Shown: in pieces, positions 18,893-28,296 of the stretch
Position numbering within the stretch: the stretch's first letter is position 1
Layout of the letters: every line of letters starts with the position of its first letter
Assembly (NCBI RefSeq): GCF_001661965.1
Contig: NZ_LYWZ01000022.1
Coordinates: 124,001-188,000 of the forward strand
Length of the DNA stretch: 64,000 bases
Reading direction: 5' to 3'
Origin: Croceicoccus mobilis
GTDB lineage: Bacteria > Pseudomonadota > Alphaproteobacteria > Sphingomonadales > Sphingomonadaceae
Notes under the pieces: model-generated
What the model was told of the DNA's origin: nothing
The model's input: the letters and a program-made list of their open reading frames with translations, nothing else
Databases searched by the model: none
Translations under genes and position numbers: made by a program

Positions 18893-18926
18893 GAAAAAGG
18901 CGGGCCGAAACCCGCCTTTCGTTTTT
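18893..18926. terminator. Bidirectional terminator between ferredoxin and map
   Basis: Stem AAAGGCGGG/CCCGCCTTT with a six-base loop, an A-run before and T-rich sequence after, so it can act on both strands. It lies 16 bases past the map stop codon and probably ends that transcript. Confidence 0.8.
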
Positions 18927-18941
18927 CATGCTGCAGCTCGG

Positions 18942-19778
18942 TCAGGCACGGGCCTGATAAGGCGGACAGTCCAGCCCTTCGGGGCTTAGGGTGAAGATCT
19001 CCGCGCCATCTTCGGTAATGCCAATCGAATGTTCGAACTGCGCCGAAAGCGAGCGGTCGCGGGTCACCGCGGTCCAGCCATCGTCCAGCAGCTTTACCGC
19101 CGGTTTGCCCAGATTGATCATCGGTTCGATCGTGAAGAACATGCCCGGCTTCAGTTCGGGGCCAGTGCCGGGGCGGCCCGCATGCACAACCTCAGGCGCG
19201 TCATGGAACAGGCGGCCAAGGCCGTGGCCGCAGAAATCGCGCACCACGCCGTACCGCTGGCGTTCGGCATGTTTCTGTATCGCCGAGCCGATATCGCCCA
19301 GCCGCGCACCGGGCTTGGCAAGGTCGATGCCGATCATCAGGCATTCATAGGTCACCTGCACCAGCTTCTGCGCCTTTAGCGGCACATCGCCTGCCAGATA
19401 CATGCGGCTGGTATCGCCATGCCAGCCATCCAGCAGCGGGGTCACATCGACATTGAGGATGTCGCCATCCTTGATCGTGCGGTCGCCCGGAATACCGTGG
19501 CAGACCACGTGATTGATCGAGATGCAGCACGAATGAGTATAGCCGCGATAGCCCAGCGTTGCCGGAACCGCGCCGGCGTCCAGCGTCATCTCGCGCACGA
19601 TGCGATCAATCTCGCCCGTGGTCACGCCCGGCTTCACCACATCGACCAGCGCATCGAGGATCTCGGCAGCAAGACGGCCTGCCTTGCGCATGCCTTCAAA
19701 GGCGGCGGGGCCGTGCAGCTTGATGCTGCCATCGCGCGGCAGCATGTCGGTTTCGTCAACGGTCAGATATTCTGTCAT
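18942..19778 (-). CDS. map: Methionine aminopeptidase, type I
   Basis: Removes the initiator methionine from nascent proteins. 278 residues from the ATG at 19778; a TTG nine bases upstream is less likely. Metal-binding regions are NVDVTPLLDGWHGDTSRM, the FCGHGLGRLFHDAPEV histidine region and FTIEPMINLG, with a final glutamate region FEHSIGITEDGAEI. N-terminal extension before the fold is short. Confidence 0.95.
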   Translation of the reverse strand: MTEYLTVDETDMLPRDGSIKLHGPAAFEGMRKAGRLAAEILDALVDVVKPGVTTGEIDRIVREMTLDAGAVPATLGYRGYTHSCCISINHVVCHGIPGDRTIKDGDILNVDVTPLLDGWHGDTSRMYLAGDVPLKAQKLVQVTYECLMIGIDLAKPGARLGDIGSAIQKHAERQRYGVVRDFCGHGLGRLFHDAPEVVHAGRPGTGPELKPGMFFTIEPMINLGKPAVKLLDDGWTAVTRDRSLSAQFEHSIGITEDGAEIFTLSPEGLDCPPYQARA

Positions 19779-19863
19779 GCCGCCCAATGTAGCGATGCGC
19801 CCCGCTTTTTGCGAGGGGGCACTTGGCGCAGCATGACATTCGCCATGAACGCCTCCCGCCGGC

Positions 19864-20715
19864 TCAGGACGAGGGCTCGAAATAGGGCCGATACTGCGAC
19901 TTTACCGCGTCCATCACGGTATCGTTGGCCGGGACCGTCACCTCATAGGCGCCTTCCGAATAGGGGCCTGCGTTATAGGGCGGGATCAGAAAGCCGATGC
20001 GGTCGAACTTATCGCCGGTCGACGACCCCAGGATGACGGTGCTGTTGGCCACCGGCTCGATGCAATCGTTGAAGGAATCCTCGCTGCGCGTGACCGGGCC
20101 ACCGCGTTTTCGCGCGCGGGCCTTGTCGAGCTGGGCACAAAAGCGCGCGCGCACCGCATCGTTCAGGGCCGCTGCCGAGCGGAACATGGCAAGAGGCTTC
20201 AGGGCCTTACCCCCGTTCGCGCCCTCGCGGTCCCATATCAGCGCGTCGAACACGCTCATCCCATGCGCGCCGCCCGAATAGGTGTAGATTTCCGCCGAGA
20301 GCGAGAGGAAACGCGGCAAGTCCGTGACCACGTCCCACTGCTTGAGGAATACCAGCGGATGGTAGGGAAAATCATTCCCTTCAGCTTCCTTGCGCCCAGT
20401 TGCCGCTTCGGCCTCCAGCCTTGCTTTCTGAGTGTCGCGTTCCGCGCCCAGACCATCCTTCAGGGCGGGTATGTCGTCGGCCTCTTGCGGCCAGGCATAG
20501 CGGAACTTGTAATCGTCGTTCTCGATCGAGAGGTCGCTGGCGCGGGTTTCGGTTCCGGCCTGTATCCGCTCCTGCGCGCGCTGGTGGACAGGGCCGCGCA
20601 CAGCGGTCTCGCCTACCGCGCCCGCCGGATCCGCCTCCACCGCCTCATCGGCAGAACCGCAAGCGGCGGTCAGCAGCAGGGGAACGCAGACCATCGCGAG
20701 GCGTAGTGCAGACAT
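19864..20715 (-). CDS. Putative lipoprotein with DUF3298/RsiV-like domain
   Basis: 283 residues. The lipoprotein signal peptide ends at LLLTAACGS. The periplasmic part has the pattern of DUF4163/DUF3298 (RsiV-type) proteins: YKFRYAWP near the start, then LSLSAEIYTYSGGAHGMSVFDAL and a C-terminal PPYNAGPYSEGAYEVTVP. Related domains bind lysozyme or act in envelope sensing; no sigma factor is adjacent. Two consecutive ATGs occur; the second, at 20715, is better spaced from AGGAAGG. Divergent from the aminopeptidase gene. Confidence 0.7.
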   Translation of the reverse strand: MSALRLAMVCVPLLLTAACGSADEAVEADPAGAVGETAVRGPVHQRAQERIQAGTETRASDLSIENDDYKFRYAWPQEADDIPALKDGLGAERDTQKARLEAEAATGRKEAEGNDFPYHPLVFLKQWDVVTDLPRFLSLSAEIYTYSGGAHGMSVFDALIWDREGANGGKALKPLAMFRSAAALNDAVRARFCAQLDKARARKRGGPVTRSEDSFNDCIEPVANSTVILGSSTGDKFDRIGFLIPPYNAGPYSEGAYEVTVPANDTVMDAVKSQYRPYFEPSS

Positions 20716-20773
20716 CATCCCTTCCTCTCGGCGAAATTTCACTCGCCATGCGGCACGACCGCACGTTAGAGCC

Positions 20774-22174
20774 ATGAGCATGACCGAAAACACAGTGCTG
20801 ATCCAGCCCGATCGCGGACAGGACGCGATTCCCATCCACCTCGTCTCGAAGGACGGTTTCGAGGAGTGGTCCCGCCAGCTTTCCGGCCCGCAACGCGCTT
20901 CACTGGAAGCTCAGGGCTTTACGGGCAAGGGGTACCAGACCGCCATCGTCCCCGACACTGGAAAGGACGGGCCCGGCTGGTTCGCCGTGGGCGGCGTTGC
21001 CGATGTGGATAATCTGTCGAGCTGGTGCATGGCCAAGCTGGCAGAGGTGCTGCCCGCAGGCACCTATCGTCTGGCCGACAGTGAGCCCGGCCCTGCCCTG
21101 TTTGGCTGGCAGACGGCGCAATACAGCTTCACCCGCTACCGCGAGGACAAGGACGCCAAGGGTCCTCGCGTCCTGCTGACTGGCGAGGTCGCCCGAATCG
21201 AGGAGACCGTCGCCGAGGCCGGTGCTGCCGCTCTCGTGCGCGACATGGTCAACACGCCCGCCGAGGACATGGGGCCGGAAAACATCGAGGCCGAGGCGAA
21301 GAAACTGGCCGAGAAGCATGGCGCCGATTTCCGTGTCGTGCGCGGCGATGCGCTGGCAAGCGATTATCCGATGATCCACGCCGTCGGCCGCGCCGCCGCG
21401 CGCGAACATTCGCCCCGCCTTGTCGAGATGGAGTGGGGCCCCAGGGACGCGCCGCGTATCGCCATTGTCGGCAAGGGGGTCAGCTTCGATTCCGGCGGTC
21501 TCGACGTGAAGCCGTCATCGGGCATGCTGTTGATGAAGAAGGACATGGGCGGATCCGCCCACGCCCTCGCACTGTCGCGCCTGATCATGGAACGCGGGCT
21601 GAAGGTGCGGCTGCACCTCCTCATCCCCACGGTTGAGAACGCGATTTCCAGCAACAGTTTTCGCCCCGGCGACGTGCTGAAGACCCGCAAGGGCCTGACG
21701 GTCGAGGTTACCAACACCGATGCCGAAGGTCGTCTGATCCTGGGTGATGCACTGGCGAAGGCGAGCGAGGATGCGCCCGAACTCATCATCGATTTCGCCA
21801 CGCTGACGGGCGCTGCGCGCGTGGCGCTGGGCCCCGATCTTCCCGGCCTGTTCACCCGCCGCGACGAAACCGCCGAAGAACTGCTGACCGCGGGCAAGGC
21901 GAATGACGACGCCGTATGGCGCCTGCCGCTGGAAGACGGTTATCGCGACATGCTGAAAAGCGACATCGCCGACATGGCCAATGCCGCCAGCGGCGGTTTC
22001 GCCGGGGCGACGACGGCAGCGCTTTTCCTCGACCGATTCGTCGGCGAGGATATCGAGTGGGCGCATTTCGACACTTTCGCGTGGCGCCCTGCGGCCAAGC
22101 CGGGCCGGCCCAAGGGCGGTGCGGCCCTTGGCCTGCGCGCGGCGTGGCACATGTTGAAGAAGCGCTACGGCTGA
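20774..22174 (+). CDS. Leucyl aminopeptidase, family M17
   Basis: Cytosolic two-metal exopeptidase that trims N-terminal residues. 466 residues, N-terminal regulatory domain then the catalytic domain from about 160. The metal and active-site motifs GKGVSFDSGGLDVKPSSGM, MKKDMGGSA and the M17 signature NTDAEGRLIL are all present. Transcribed alone; a hairpin follows its stop. Confidence 0.94.
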   Translation: MSMTENTVLIQPDRGQDAIPIHLVSKDGFEEWSRQLSGPQRASLEAQGFTGKGYQTAIVPDTGKDGPGWFAVGGVADVDNLSSWCMAKLAEVLPAGTYRLADSEPGPALFGWQTAQYSFTRYREDKDAKGPRVLLTGEVARIEETVAEAGAAALVRDMVNTPAEDMGPENIEAEAKKLAEKHGADFRVVRGDALASDYPMIHAVGRAAAREHSPRLVEMEWGPRDAPRIAIVGKGVSFDSGGLDVKPSSGMLLMKKDMGGSAHALALSRLIMERGLKVRLHLLIPTVENAISSNSFRPGDVLKTRKGLTVEVTNTDAEGRLILGDALAKASEDAPELIIDFATLTGAARVALGPDLPGLFTRRDETAEELLTAGKANDDAVWRLPLEDGYRDMLKSDIADMANAASGGFAGATTAALFLDRFVGEDIEWAHFDTFAWRPAAKPGRPKGGAALGLRAAWHMLKKRYG

Positions 22175-22198
22175 GCGCCGGAAAAATTGCTAATGTCG

Positions 22199-22222
22199 CC
22201 CCGCAGCCGGGATGCTGCGGGG
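22199..22222 (+). other. Intergenic hairpin between aminopeptidase and PAS genes
   Basis: Nine-base perfect stem CCCCGCAGC/GCTGCGGGG with a six-base loop, 25 bases after the aminopeptidase stop. It has no T-run, so it is a doubtful intrinsic terminator. The rest of the 226-base gap (22175-22400) holds no gene I can support; a GAAAGGG ribosome-binding site precedes the next ATG. Confidence 0.5.
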
Positions 22223-22400
22223 GCAGGCACTTGCCTGGTTAGCAGCAACTTTACCACTGCGAAGCACTAAGACATCGGGTAAACCGGGCCTGAACTCATA
22301 GGCTTAACGGCCAATTCATTGTGATCGGTCAAAGCCCGTGCTGCACCTGCGAGCCTAATCAGCCCCTCGTTCCCACCGCGGAAACGAAAGGGCAGAAACC

Positions 22401-23747
22401 ATGACATCTCCAAACGGCAATTTTCACGAGGTCGGCATAGACGACCTTTTCTTCTCCACCACCGACAAGAAGGGCGTGATCGCGCAGGCGAACCGCGTGT
22501 TTTGCGACTATGCGCGGTCAGCGCGCGAACAGCTGATCGGCGCGCCGCACAATATCATCCGCCATCCCGACATGCCCGGCGGCGTATTCCGCCTGATGTG
22601 GGAGATGATCGGACGCGGCAAACCGATCTGCGCCTATGTGCTGAACCTTGCCGGCGATGGGTCGAGCTATTGGGCCTTTGCCACGGTCACCCCGATGGCG
22701 GGCGGCTATATCTCGGTGCGTTCGCGCCCGTGCAACGATCATGTCCGGACGCTGGTCGCCGAAATCTATCAGCGCGTGCGCGCCATCGAAATAGGCGTGA
22801 TGGACAAGGGCGAAAGCCCGGCGCGGGCAGCGCGCATCGGCGAAAGCGCGCTGATCGAGGAACTGAAGACACTTGGCTATGAAAGCTATGACGAGTTCAT
22901 GGCCGATTGCCTGCCTGCCGAAATCTCTGCCCGAGCGGCAGCAGGCGCAGCCGTACCGTCCCGGCCCGGTGCGAGCGGAAACAATCGTGTCCTTCTGGAT
23001 TCGGTTGCGGACATGGAGGGGCTGATCGCGGCCCTGGCCGGGGACCTTTCCAACGCCGATGCGCTGGCATCGGATCTCGACATGCAGGTTAGCCAGACGC
23101 TCGACAGCCTGGGCGCGCTGGAAGAAACGCTGGCCAAGGCCGGCGAGATCGCCCGCGCCAACGAGGACGATGCCCCGGTGCTCGCCAGCGCCACCCCGGC
23201 GCTGGAACAGCAGTGCCATCAGGTCGCGGAGACCATGCGCACCGTGCTGACCCATGCCGACGCCATGTGCGCGCTGCGCCACCAATTGCGCTTTCATGTC
23301 GGGCTGGGCCAGATGCAGGCGGAAACCGTGTGCCGCTTCGCCATCGCCACGATCGACGGCAAGGAGGACCCCGAAACCTCGGCCCATGCCACCGAATCGC
23401 TGATCTCGGTGCTGTCGGGCGGTGTCGCCTCGCTCCAGACCAGCCTTGGCGAGGATCGCGAAAAAGTGGCCGAGATGGTCGGCGAAGTAGCGCTTGCCGA
23501 GAGCAATCTTCGCAAGACCGGGCTGCTGCTGGGCCGCTGGGTCGAGATGGTGAAGAAGTTCCGCCTCGATCATGAAATGGGCGACATCCTCCCCACGCTC
23601 ACCAGCACGCTGGACCGGCTGGGCGACAATCTCGCCGCGCTGCATGAAACGGCGGAGAAATTCTCCTCCAGCACCGTGGGCTTTGACGCGCAGCGCCTGT
23701 CCGACCGCATGAACCAGGCACTGGGCTGCAGCGCCGCGCTGGTCTGA
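22401..23747 (+). CDS. Aer-like PAS sensor protein without a chemoreceptor tip
   Basis: 448 residues. The N-terminal domain (about 10-115) is an Aer-type PAS fold, with IIRHPDMPGGVFRLMWEMI as the typical segment that in Aer binds FAD. Behind it lies a mainly helical region (about 190-445) with long heptad-like stretches but no HAMP domain, no membrane span and no conserved chemoreceptor hairpin tip. A soluble redox or energy sensor is likely; the output partner may be the next gene, 68 bases downstream. No kinase or cyclase motif is visible. Confidence 0.75.
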   Translation: MTSPNGNFHEVGIDDLFFSTTDKKGVIAQANRVFCDYARSAREQLIGAPHNIIRHPDMPGGVFRLMWEMIGRGKPICAYVLNLAGDGSSYWAFATVTPMAGGYISVRSRPCNDHVRTLVAEIYQRVRAIEIGVMDKGESPARAARIGESALIEELKTLGYESYDEFMADCLPAEISARAAAGAAVPSRPGASGNNRVLLDSVADMEGLIAALAGDLSNADALASDLDMQVSQTLDSLGALEETLAKAGEIARANEDDAPVLASATPALEQQCHQVAETMRTVLTHADAMCALRHQLRFHVGLGQMQAETVCRFAIATIDGKEDPETSAHATESLISVLSGGVASLQTSLGEDREKVAEMVGEVALAESNLRKTGLLLGRWVEMVKKFRLDHEMGDILPTLTSTLDRLGDNLAALHETAEKFSSSTVGFDAQRLSDRMNQALGCSAALV

Positions 23748-23815
23748 TCCGCAATCAACGACATTCACCGGCCAGGGACGCAAACGGCCGGAACCGAACG
23801 CAAGGAAACCGAACA

Positions 23816-24208
23816 ATGGCAACGATCGAACAACCCGCCTCGCTGGAAGAAAAGCTGGCCGAATGCATGGATATCGATGGCGCGATGGCTGCCGCCGTCA
23901 TTGATGAGATGAGCGGCATGGCGCTCGCCACCGTGGGCAAGCTCAATGGCGGGGCCGACATCGACCTCGCCGCCGCGGGCAATACCGAGGTGATGCGCGC
24001 CGAGCTGAAGATGCTCAAGCATGTCGGACTTGGCGACGATGTGGAGGACATATTGATCACGCTGGGCGAATGGTATGAACTGCTGCGCCCGCTGACCGAT
24101 GCGTCGGGCAAGGGCATGTTCGTCTATGTCGCGCTGGATCGCCGCCGCGCCAATCTGGCGCTGGCCCGCATCAAGCTGCGCGAGGTGGAAGCGCAGCTGG
24201 CGCTTTAA
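23816..24208 (+). CDS. Roadblock/LC7-like small protein
   Basis: 130 residues with the look of a roadblock/longin fold: DEMSGMALATVGKLNGGAD, then DLAAAGNTEVMRAELKMLK and DILITLGEWYELLRPL. Such proteins act with small GTPases or as polarity and motility adaptors. No GTPase is next to it. The same strand and short spacing suggest a two-gene unit with the PAS protein. Its stop overlaps the stop region of the convergent next gene by four bases. Confidence 0.65.
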   Translation: MATIEQPASLEEKLAECMDIDGAMAAAVIDEMSGMALATVGKLNGGADIDLAAAGNTEVMRAELKMLKHVGLGDDVEDILITLGEWYELLRPLTDASGKGMFVYVALDRRRANLALARIKLREVEAQLAL

Positions 24209-24513
24209 TCCTTGCCTTTGACAGGCACGAGCATGTCGGTCTCGACCGCTAGCTCCGTCTGGGTGAAGGAGAGTACATAGGCGGGACGCTCTGACGTCAC
24301 TCGCTGCTCCATGGCCCGGTCGCGGACTTCGCGGCTGGGCCATCGTGCGAATGCGACATAATCGCCCCCGGCTTCGCGCGTCAGGCATGACCCGAGGCCG
24401 CCGTGAAGGTCGCGCAATTCCCCAGTCGTTTCTTTCCAGCGTTCGACGAACTGCGTTTCATGCCCCGGCTCGATCGTCCAGCGGTAAAGCACGGCGAAAC
24501 CTTTGTCTGCCAT
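24205..24513 (-). CDS. Antibiotic biosynthesis monooxygenase-like small protein
   Basis: 102 residues predicted as a dimeric ferredoxin-like alpha/beta barrel (ABM superfamily): AVLYRWTIEPGHETQFVERW, a short loop, then YVAFARWPSREVRDRA. Members are small monooxygenases or stress proteins of unknown substrate. A good AGGAAGG site precedes the ATG. Convergent with the roadblock-like gene. Confidence 0.65.
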   Translation of the reverse strand: MADKGFAVLYRWTIEPGHETQFVERWKETTGELRDLHGGLGSCLTREAGGDYVAFARWPSREVRDRAMEQRVTSERPAYVLSFTQTELAVETDMLVPVKGKD

Positions 24514-24628
24514 GATGACCTTCCTGCCATGGCCGCGCGGCGGAAAACTTGCCCAAACGTGATGGGCAGTCTAAGCGCGCGGAGCCGAATTTGACCCAAT
24601 AGATCCAAGATCAGAACAGACCAGACCC

Positions 24629-24997
24629 TTGACCGAAACTGTCGCCTTTCCGCTTTCCGGTAAATCCTTTGCCCTTTCGGGCCCGAGCCAGCGTCCCGAT
24701 CCGGCCATGACCCCGGTGCGCGGCGACCTTGCGCATGTGGCTCTGGCGGGCAAGGTGTTCGTGCCGCATTACGCCGTGCCGATGCCGCATCGCGCGACCA
24801 TGGCGGTGCCGGTGATGGAAAGCATCGCGGGCGATGCGCGCCCGGTCGGCGCCCTGTCCGAGGGCGGGATCTTCGCGGTGCTCGACATGGCGGGCAGCCA
24901 CGCATGGGGCATGATCATGGGCGATGCAGAGGGCGAGTTCGGCCCGGTCGGCTATGTGCCGCTGGACGCATTGGAAGCGCAGGACGCCAAGGCATGA
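24629..24997 (+). CDS. Hypothetical protein, possible SH3-like domain, upstream of argC
   Basis: 122 residues. The segment DLAHVALAGKVFVPHYAVPM followed by WGMIMGDAEGEFGPVGYVP resembles the N-terminal SH3-like part of sphingomonad NlpC/P60 proteins, but the peptidase domain itself is absent. The start is uncertain: TTG at 24629 gives the longest form without a clear ribosome-binding site; an ATG at 24707 is an alternative. Its stop overlaps the argC start (ATGA), so the two are coupled. Confidence 0.55.
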   Translation: MTETVAFPLSGKSFALSGPSQRPDPAMTPVRGDLAHVALAGKVFVPHYAVPMPHRATMAVPVMESIAGDARPVGALSEGGIFAVLDMAGSHAWGMIMGDAEGEFGPVGYVPLDALEAQDAKA

Positions 24998-25953
24998 CCA
25001 CCAGCGTTTTCATCGACGGCGCCGCAGGCACCACCGGGCTCGAAATCGCGCAGCGGCTGGGCGATCGCCCCGATATCTCGCTGATCATTCTCTCTGACGA
25101 CAAGCGCAAGGACGATGCTGCCCGGGCCGAGGCGATCAACGATTGCGATATCGCGGTGCTGTGCCTGCCCGACGATGCGGCCCGCGCTGCGATCGCCATG
25201 ATCCGCAACGATACGACGCGCGTGATCGACGCATCGACCGCGCACCGCACCGCGCCCGGCTGGATCTATGGCTTTCCCGAGCTGGTCGGCAGCGACAAGG
25301 TCGCCGCCTCGCGCTTCACCGCCAATCCGGGCTGCTATCCCACCGGCTTTCTCGCGCTTGTCGCGCCGCTGGTGGCCGATGGACTGCTGCCTGCCGACTG
25401 GCCTTACACGCTAAACGCCGTCTCGGGCTATTCGGGCGGCGGCAAGGCGCTGATCGAGCGGTTTGAAAGCGCCGATGCCGCAGGCGACGGTATCGCTTTT
25501 CGCGACTACGGCCTTGCCATGGGGCACAAGCACATCCCCGAGATGAAGGCGCTTGCAGGGCTGGCCCACGATCCGCTGTTCGCGCCCGCCGTGGTCGATG
25601 CCTATCGCGGCATGATCGTCGAGGTGCCGATCCCCGTCGCCGCCATGCAGTCGATGCGCATGCGCGTCGCCGATGCGGCCGCGATGCGCGATGCCCTTTC
25701 CAGCTTCTATGCCGGCAGCGCGCTGGTCTCGGTATCGAGCGAAGCCATGTCGGAACTTCTGCTGCGCGCATCGCTGCCTGCCAGTGACTGCCTCGAACTA
25801 TTCGTGTTCGGCGCCGAGGATGGCAGCCAGGTGCGCCTTGCCGCCCGGCTCGACAATCTGGGCAAGGGGGCATCGGGTGCGGCGGTGCAGAACCTGAACC
25901 TCATGGCCGGCCTGCCGGAGACCGAGGGCCTGCGGCTGGCATCGTTCGCCTAA
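24994..25953 (+). CDS. argC: N-acetyl-gamma-glutamyl-phosphate reductase, short type
   Basis: NADPH-dependent reductase of arginine synthesis. The ATG at 24994 overlaps the preceding stop by four bases and gives 319 residues, the size of the short (type 2) ArgC. The nucleotide loop is DGAAGTTGLEIA and the catalytic cysteine is C114 in NPGCYPTGF. SGYSGGGK and GHKHIPEM are further family motifs. No other arg gene is next to it. Confidence 0.94.
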   Translation: MTTSVFIDGAAGTTGLEIAQRLGDRPDISLIILSDDKRKDDAARAEAINDCDIAVLCLPDDAARAAIAMIRNDTTRVIDASTAHRTAPGWIYGFPELVGSDKVAASRFTANPGCYPTGFLALVAPLVADGLLPADWPYTLNAVSGYSGGGKALIERFESADAAGDGIAFRDYGLAMGHKHIPEMKALAGLAHDPLFAPAVVDAYRGMIVEVPIPVAAMQSMRMRVADAAAMRDALSSFYAGSALVSVSSEAMSELLLRASLPASDCLELFVFGAEDGSQVRLAARLDNLGKGASGAAVQNLNLMAGLPETEGLRLASFA

Positions 25954-25960
25954 TCATGCG

Positions 25961-25985
25961 GCACTGCCCAATATTTGGGCAGTGC
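25961..25985 (+). terminator. Hairpin after argC
   Basis: Perfect nine-base stem GCACTGCCC/GGGCAGTGC with a seven-base loop, eight bases past the argC stop. No T-run follows, so termination may be weak or Rho-aided. Confidence 0.55.
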
Positions 25986-26237
25986 GTGCGTAATTGATGA
26001 ACACGGGGTTGCGCATCACGCAACTATCTTGCGCAAATAGCAGCAAAATCCCGGCCGTTTCGTTAATCCGCCCCTTTTCGCGCCCATTCCAAGCGCCTAG
26101 GCTCTCACGTGTAACGGGGGTCACGATTCTTGCACTGCACCATGAACTCCATGGCGCATGCGGCATCGCTGGCACCCTGCCGCGGCAGTCGGCCATTCTG
26201 GCGCTGCCATGCATACGAAGAGAGTGTGGGGGCGTAG

Positions 26238-26585
<348 letters not shown>

Positions 26586-26686
26586 GGTTCCGGCCAGCGG
26601 GCCGTCGAGGTCCTCTGGCCCCAACAAATCTGCAATCCCCCGGCATGGTCAGTCACCGCCGGGTTCATCCACGAAAGGGATCAAAA

Positions 26687-28096
26687 ATGGCCTCTGCAAA
26701 GGACATTCTGAAGAAGATCAAGGACGAGGAGATCGAATGGGTCGATCTTCGCTTCACCGACCCCAAGGGCAAGTGGCAGCACCTGCAGATGCTCGCCGCC
26801 CCGCTGGGCGAGGACGAGCTGGAGCAGGGCCTGATGTTCGACGGTTCGTCGATCGAGGGCTGGAAGGCCATCAACGAGTCGGACATGATCCTCAAGCCCG
26901 ACCTCGAAGCATGCTATGTCGAGCCGTTCTCGGCTACCCCGATGCTCATCCTGTTCTGCGACATCGTCGAGCCTTCGACCGGTGAGCTGTACGCCCGCGA
27001 CCCGCGCGCGACCGCCAAGCGCGCCGAAGCTTTCCTCAAGACCACCGGTCTTGGCGACACCGTCTATGTCGGCCCGGAGCCGGAATTCTTCATGTTCGAC
27101 GACGTGAAGTTCTATGACGGCTACGATGGCTCGGGCTTCAAGATCGACGACATCGAGCTGCCCGGCAACACCAACAAGGAATATGAAGCCGGCAACCTCG
27201 GCCACCGTCCGCGCGCCAAGGGCGGCTATTTCCCCGTGCCGCCGGTCGACAGCTGCATGGACATCCGCGGCGAGATGGTCTCGACCCTCGTCGAGATGGG
27301 CCTGCCGATGGACAAGCATCACCACGAAGTGGCCTCGGCCCAGCACGAGCTTGGCATCACTTTCGGCACGCTGACCACCACGGCCGACCGCGTGCAGATC
27401 TACAAGTATGTCGTGATGATGGTCGCTCAGGCCTATGGCAAGACCGCGACCTTCATGCCGAAGCCGATCAAGGCCGACAACGGCAGCGGCATGCACACCC
27501 ACATGTCGATCTGGAACGATGGCAAGAACACATTTGCGGGCAATGGCTATGCCGGCCTGTCGGACACCTGCCTCTATTATATCGGCGGTGTCATCAAGCA
27601 CGCCAAGGCTCTGAACGCCTTCACCAACCCGACCACCAACAGCTACAAGCGCCTGGTGCCGGGCTTCGAAGCACCCGTGCTGCTGGCCTATTCGGCTCGC
27701 AACCGTTCGGCTTCGTGCCGTATCCCTTACGGTGCAGGCGAAAAGGCGAAGCGCGTCGAGTTCCGCTTCCCCGATCCGCTGGCCAACCCCTATCTGTCGA
27801 GCGCGGCCCTGCTGATGGCCGGCATCGACGGGATAAAGAACAAGATCCACCCGGGCGACGCCATGGACAAGAACCTCTATGACCTGCCGCCGGCAGAGCT
27901 GGCCGAGGTTCCGACCGTCTGCGGCAGCTTGCGTGAAGCGCTCCTGGCCCTTGAAGCCGACCATGAGTTCCTTCTCGAAGGCGGCGTGTTCACCAAGGAC
28001 CAGATCGACGCCTATGCCGAGCTGAAGTGGGAAGAAGTCATGCGCTTCGAAACCACGCCCAGCGCGGTCGAATACGACATGTACTACAGCGCGTAA
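26687..28096 (+). CDS. glnA: Glutamine synthetase, type I
   Basis: Dodecameric enzyme that assimilates ammonia into glutamine. 469 residues from the ATG at 26687, preceded by [18 protein letters not shown], the ATP site region [14 protein letters not shown] and the Y398 adenylylation site in [10 protein letters not shown] are present, so it is the beta subtype regulated by GlnE through the PII protein encoded just upstream. Confidence 0.97.
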   Translation: MASAKDILKKIKDEEIEWVDLRFTDPKGKWQHLQMLAAPLGEDELEQGLMFDGSSIEGWKAINESDMILKPDLEACYVEPFSATPMLILFCDIVEPSTGELYARDPRATAKRAEAFLKTTGLGDTVYVGPEPEFFMFDDVKFYDGYDGSGFKIDDIELPGNTNKEYEAGNLGHRPRAKGGYFPVPPVDSCMDIRGEMVSTLVEMGLPMDKHHHEVASAQHELGITFGTLTTTADRVQIYKYVVMMVAQAYGKTATFMPKPIKADNGSGMHTHMSIWNDGKNTFAGNGYAGLSDTCLYYIGGVIKHAKALNAFTNPTTNSYKRLVPGFEAPVLLAYSARNRSASCRIPYGAGEKAKRVEFRFPDPLANPYLSSAALLMAGIDGIKNKIHPGDAMDKNLYDLPPAELAEVPTVCGSLREALLALEADHEFLLEGGVFTKDQIDAYAELKWEEVMRFETTPSAVEYDMYYSA

Positions 28097-28149
28097 GCGC
28101 ACAGGCTCCGGCCCCGTTCAACGCGGGCCGTACCGCCGGTACAGGCAAG

Positions 28150-28186
28150 AAGGCGCGGGAGGGGAAACCTTCCCGCGCCTTTCCTT
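28150..28186 (+). terminator. Rho-independent terminator after glnA
   Basis: Ten-base perfect stem AGGCGCGGGA (28151-28160) with TCCCGCGCCT (28171-28180), a ten-base loop, and TTCCTT after it. Confidence 0.8.
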
Positions 28187-28296
28187 ATGCGTTACCGGCC
28201 AGCCGGTCGTAACACTTCCGGGTCGGCGCTGATCGGAACAGGGACCGTTGCGAGGCGTTCCCACCCCACGAGCCCATTCAGCAACGCCGGAAGATC

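Noticed and set aside
22175-22400. Riboswitch in the leader of the PAS gene
   Set aside because: Hairpins are present but I could not match any known riboswitch core, so only the hairpin is listed.
26150-26200. Sigma-54 promoter upstream of glnB
   Set aside because: A TGGCAC -24 element is present near 26168 but the matching -12 TTGC element is not at the required distance.
26681-28102. 473-codon minus-strand frame opposite glnA
   Set aside because: Complete shadow of a confident glutamine synthetase gene.
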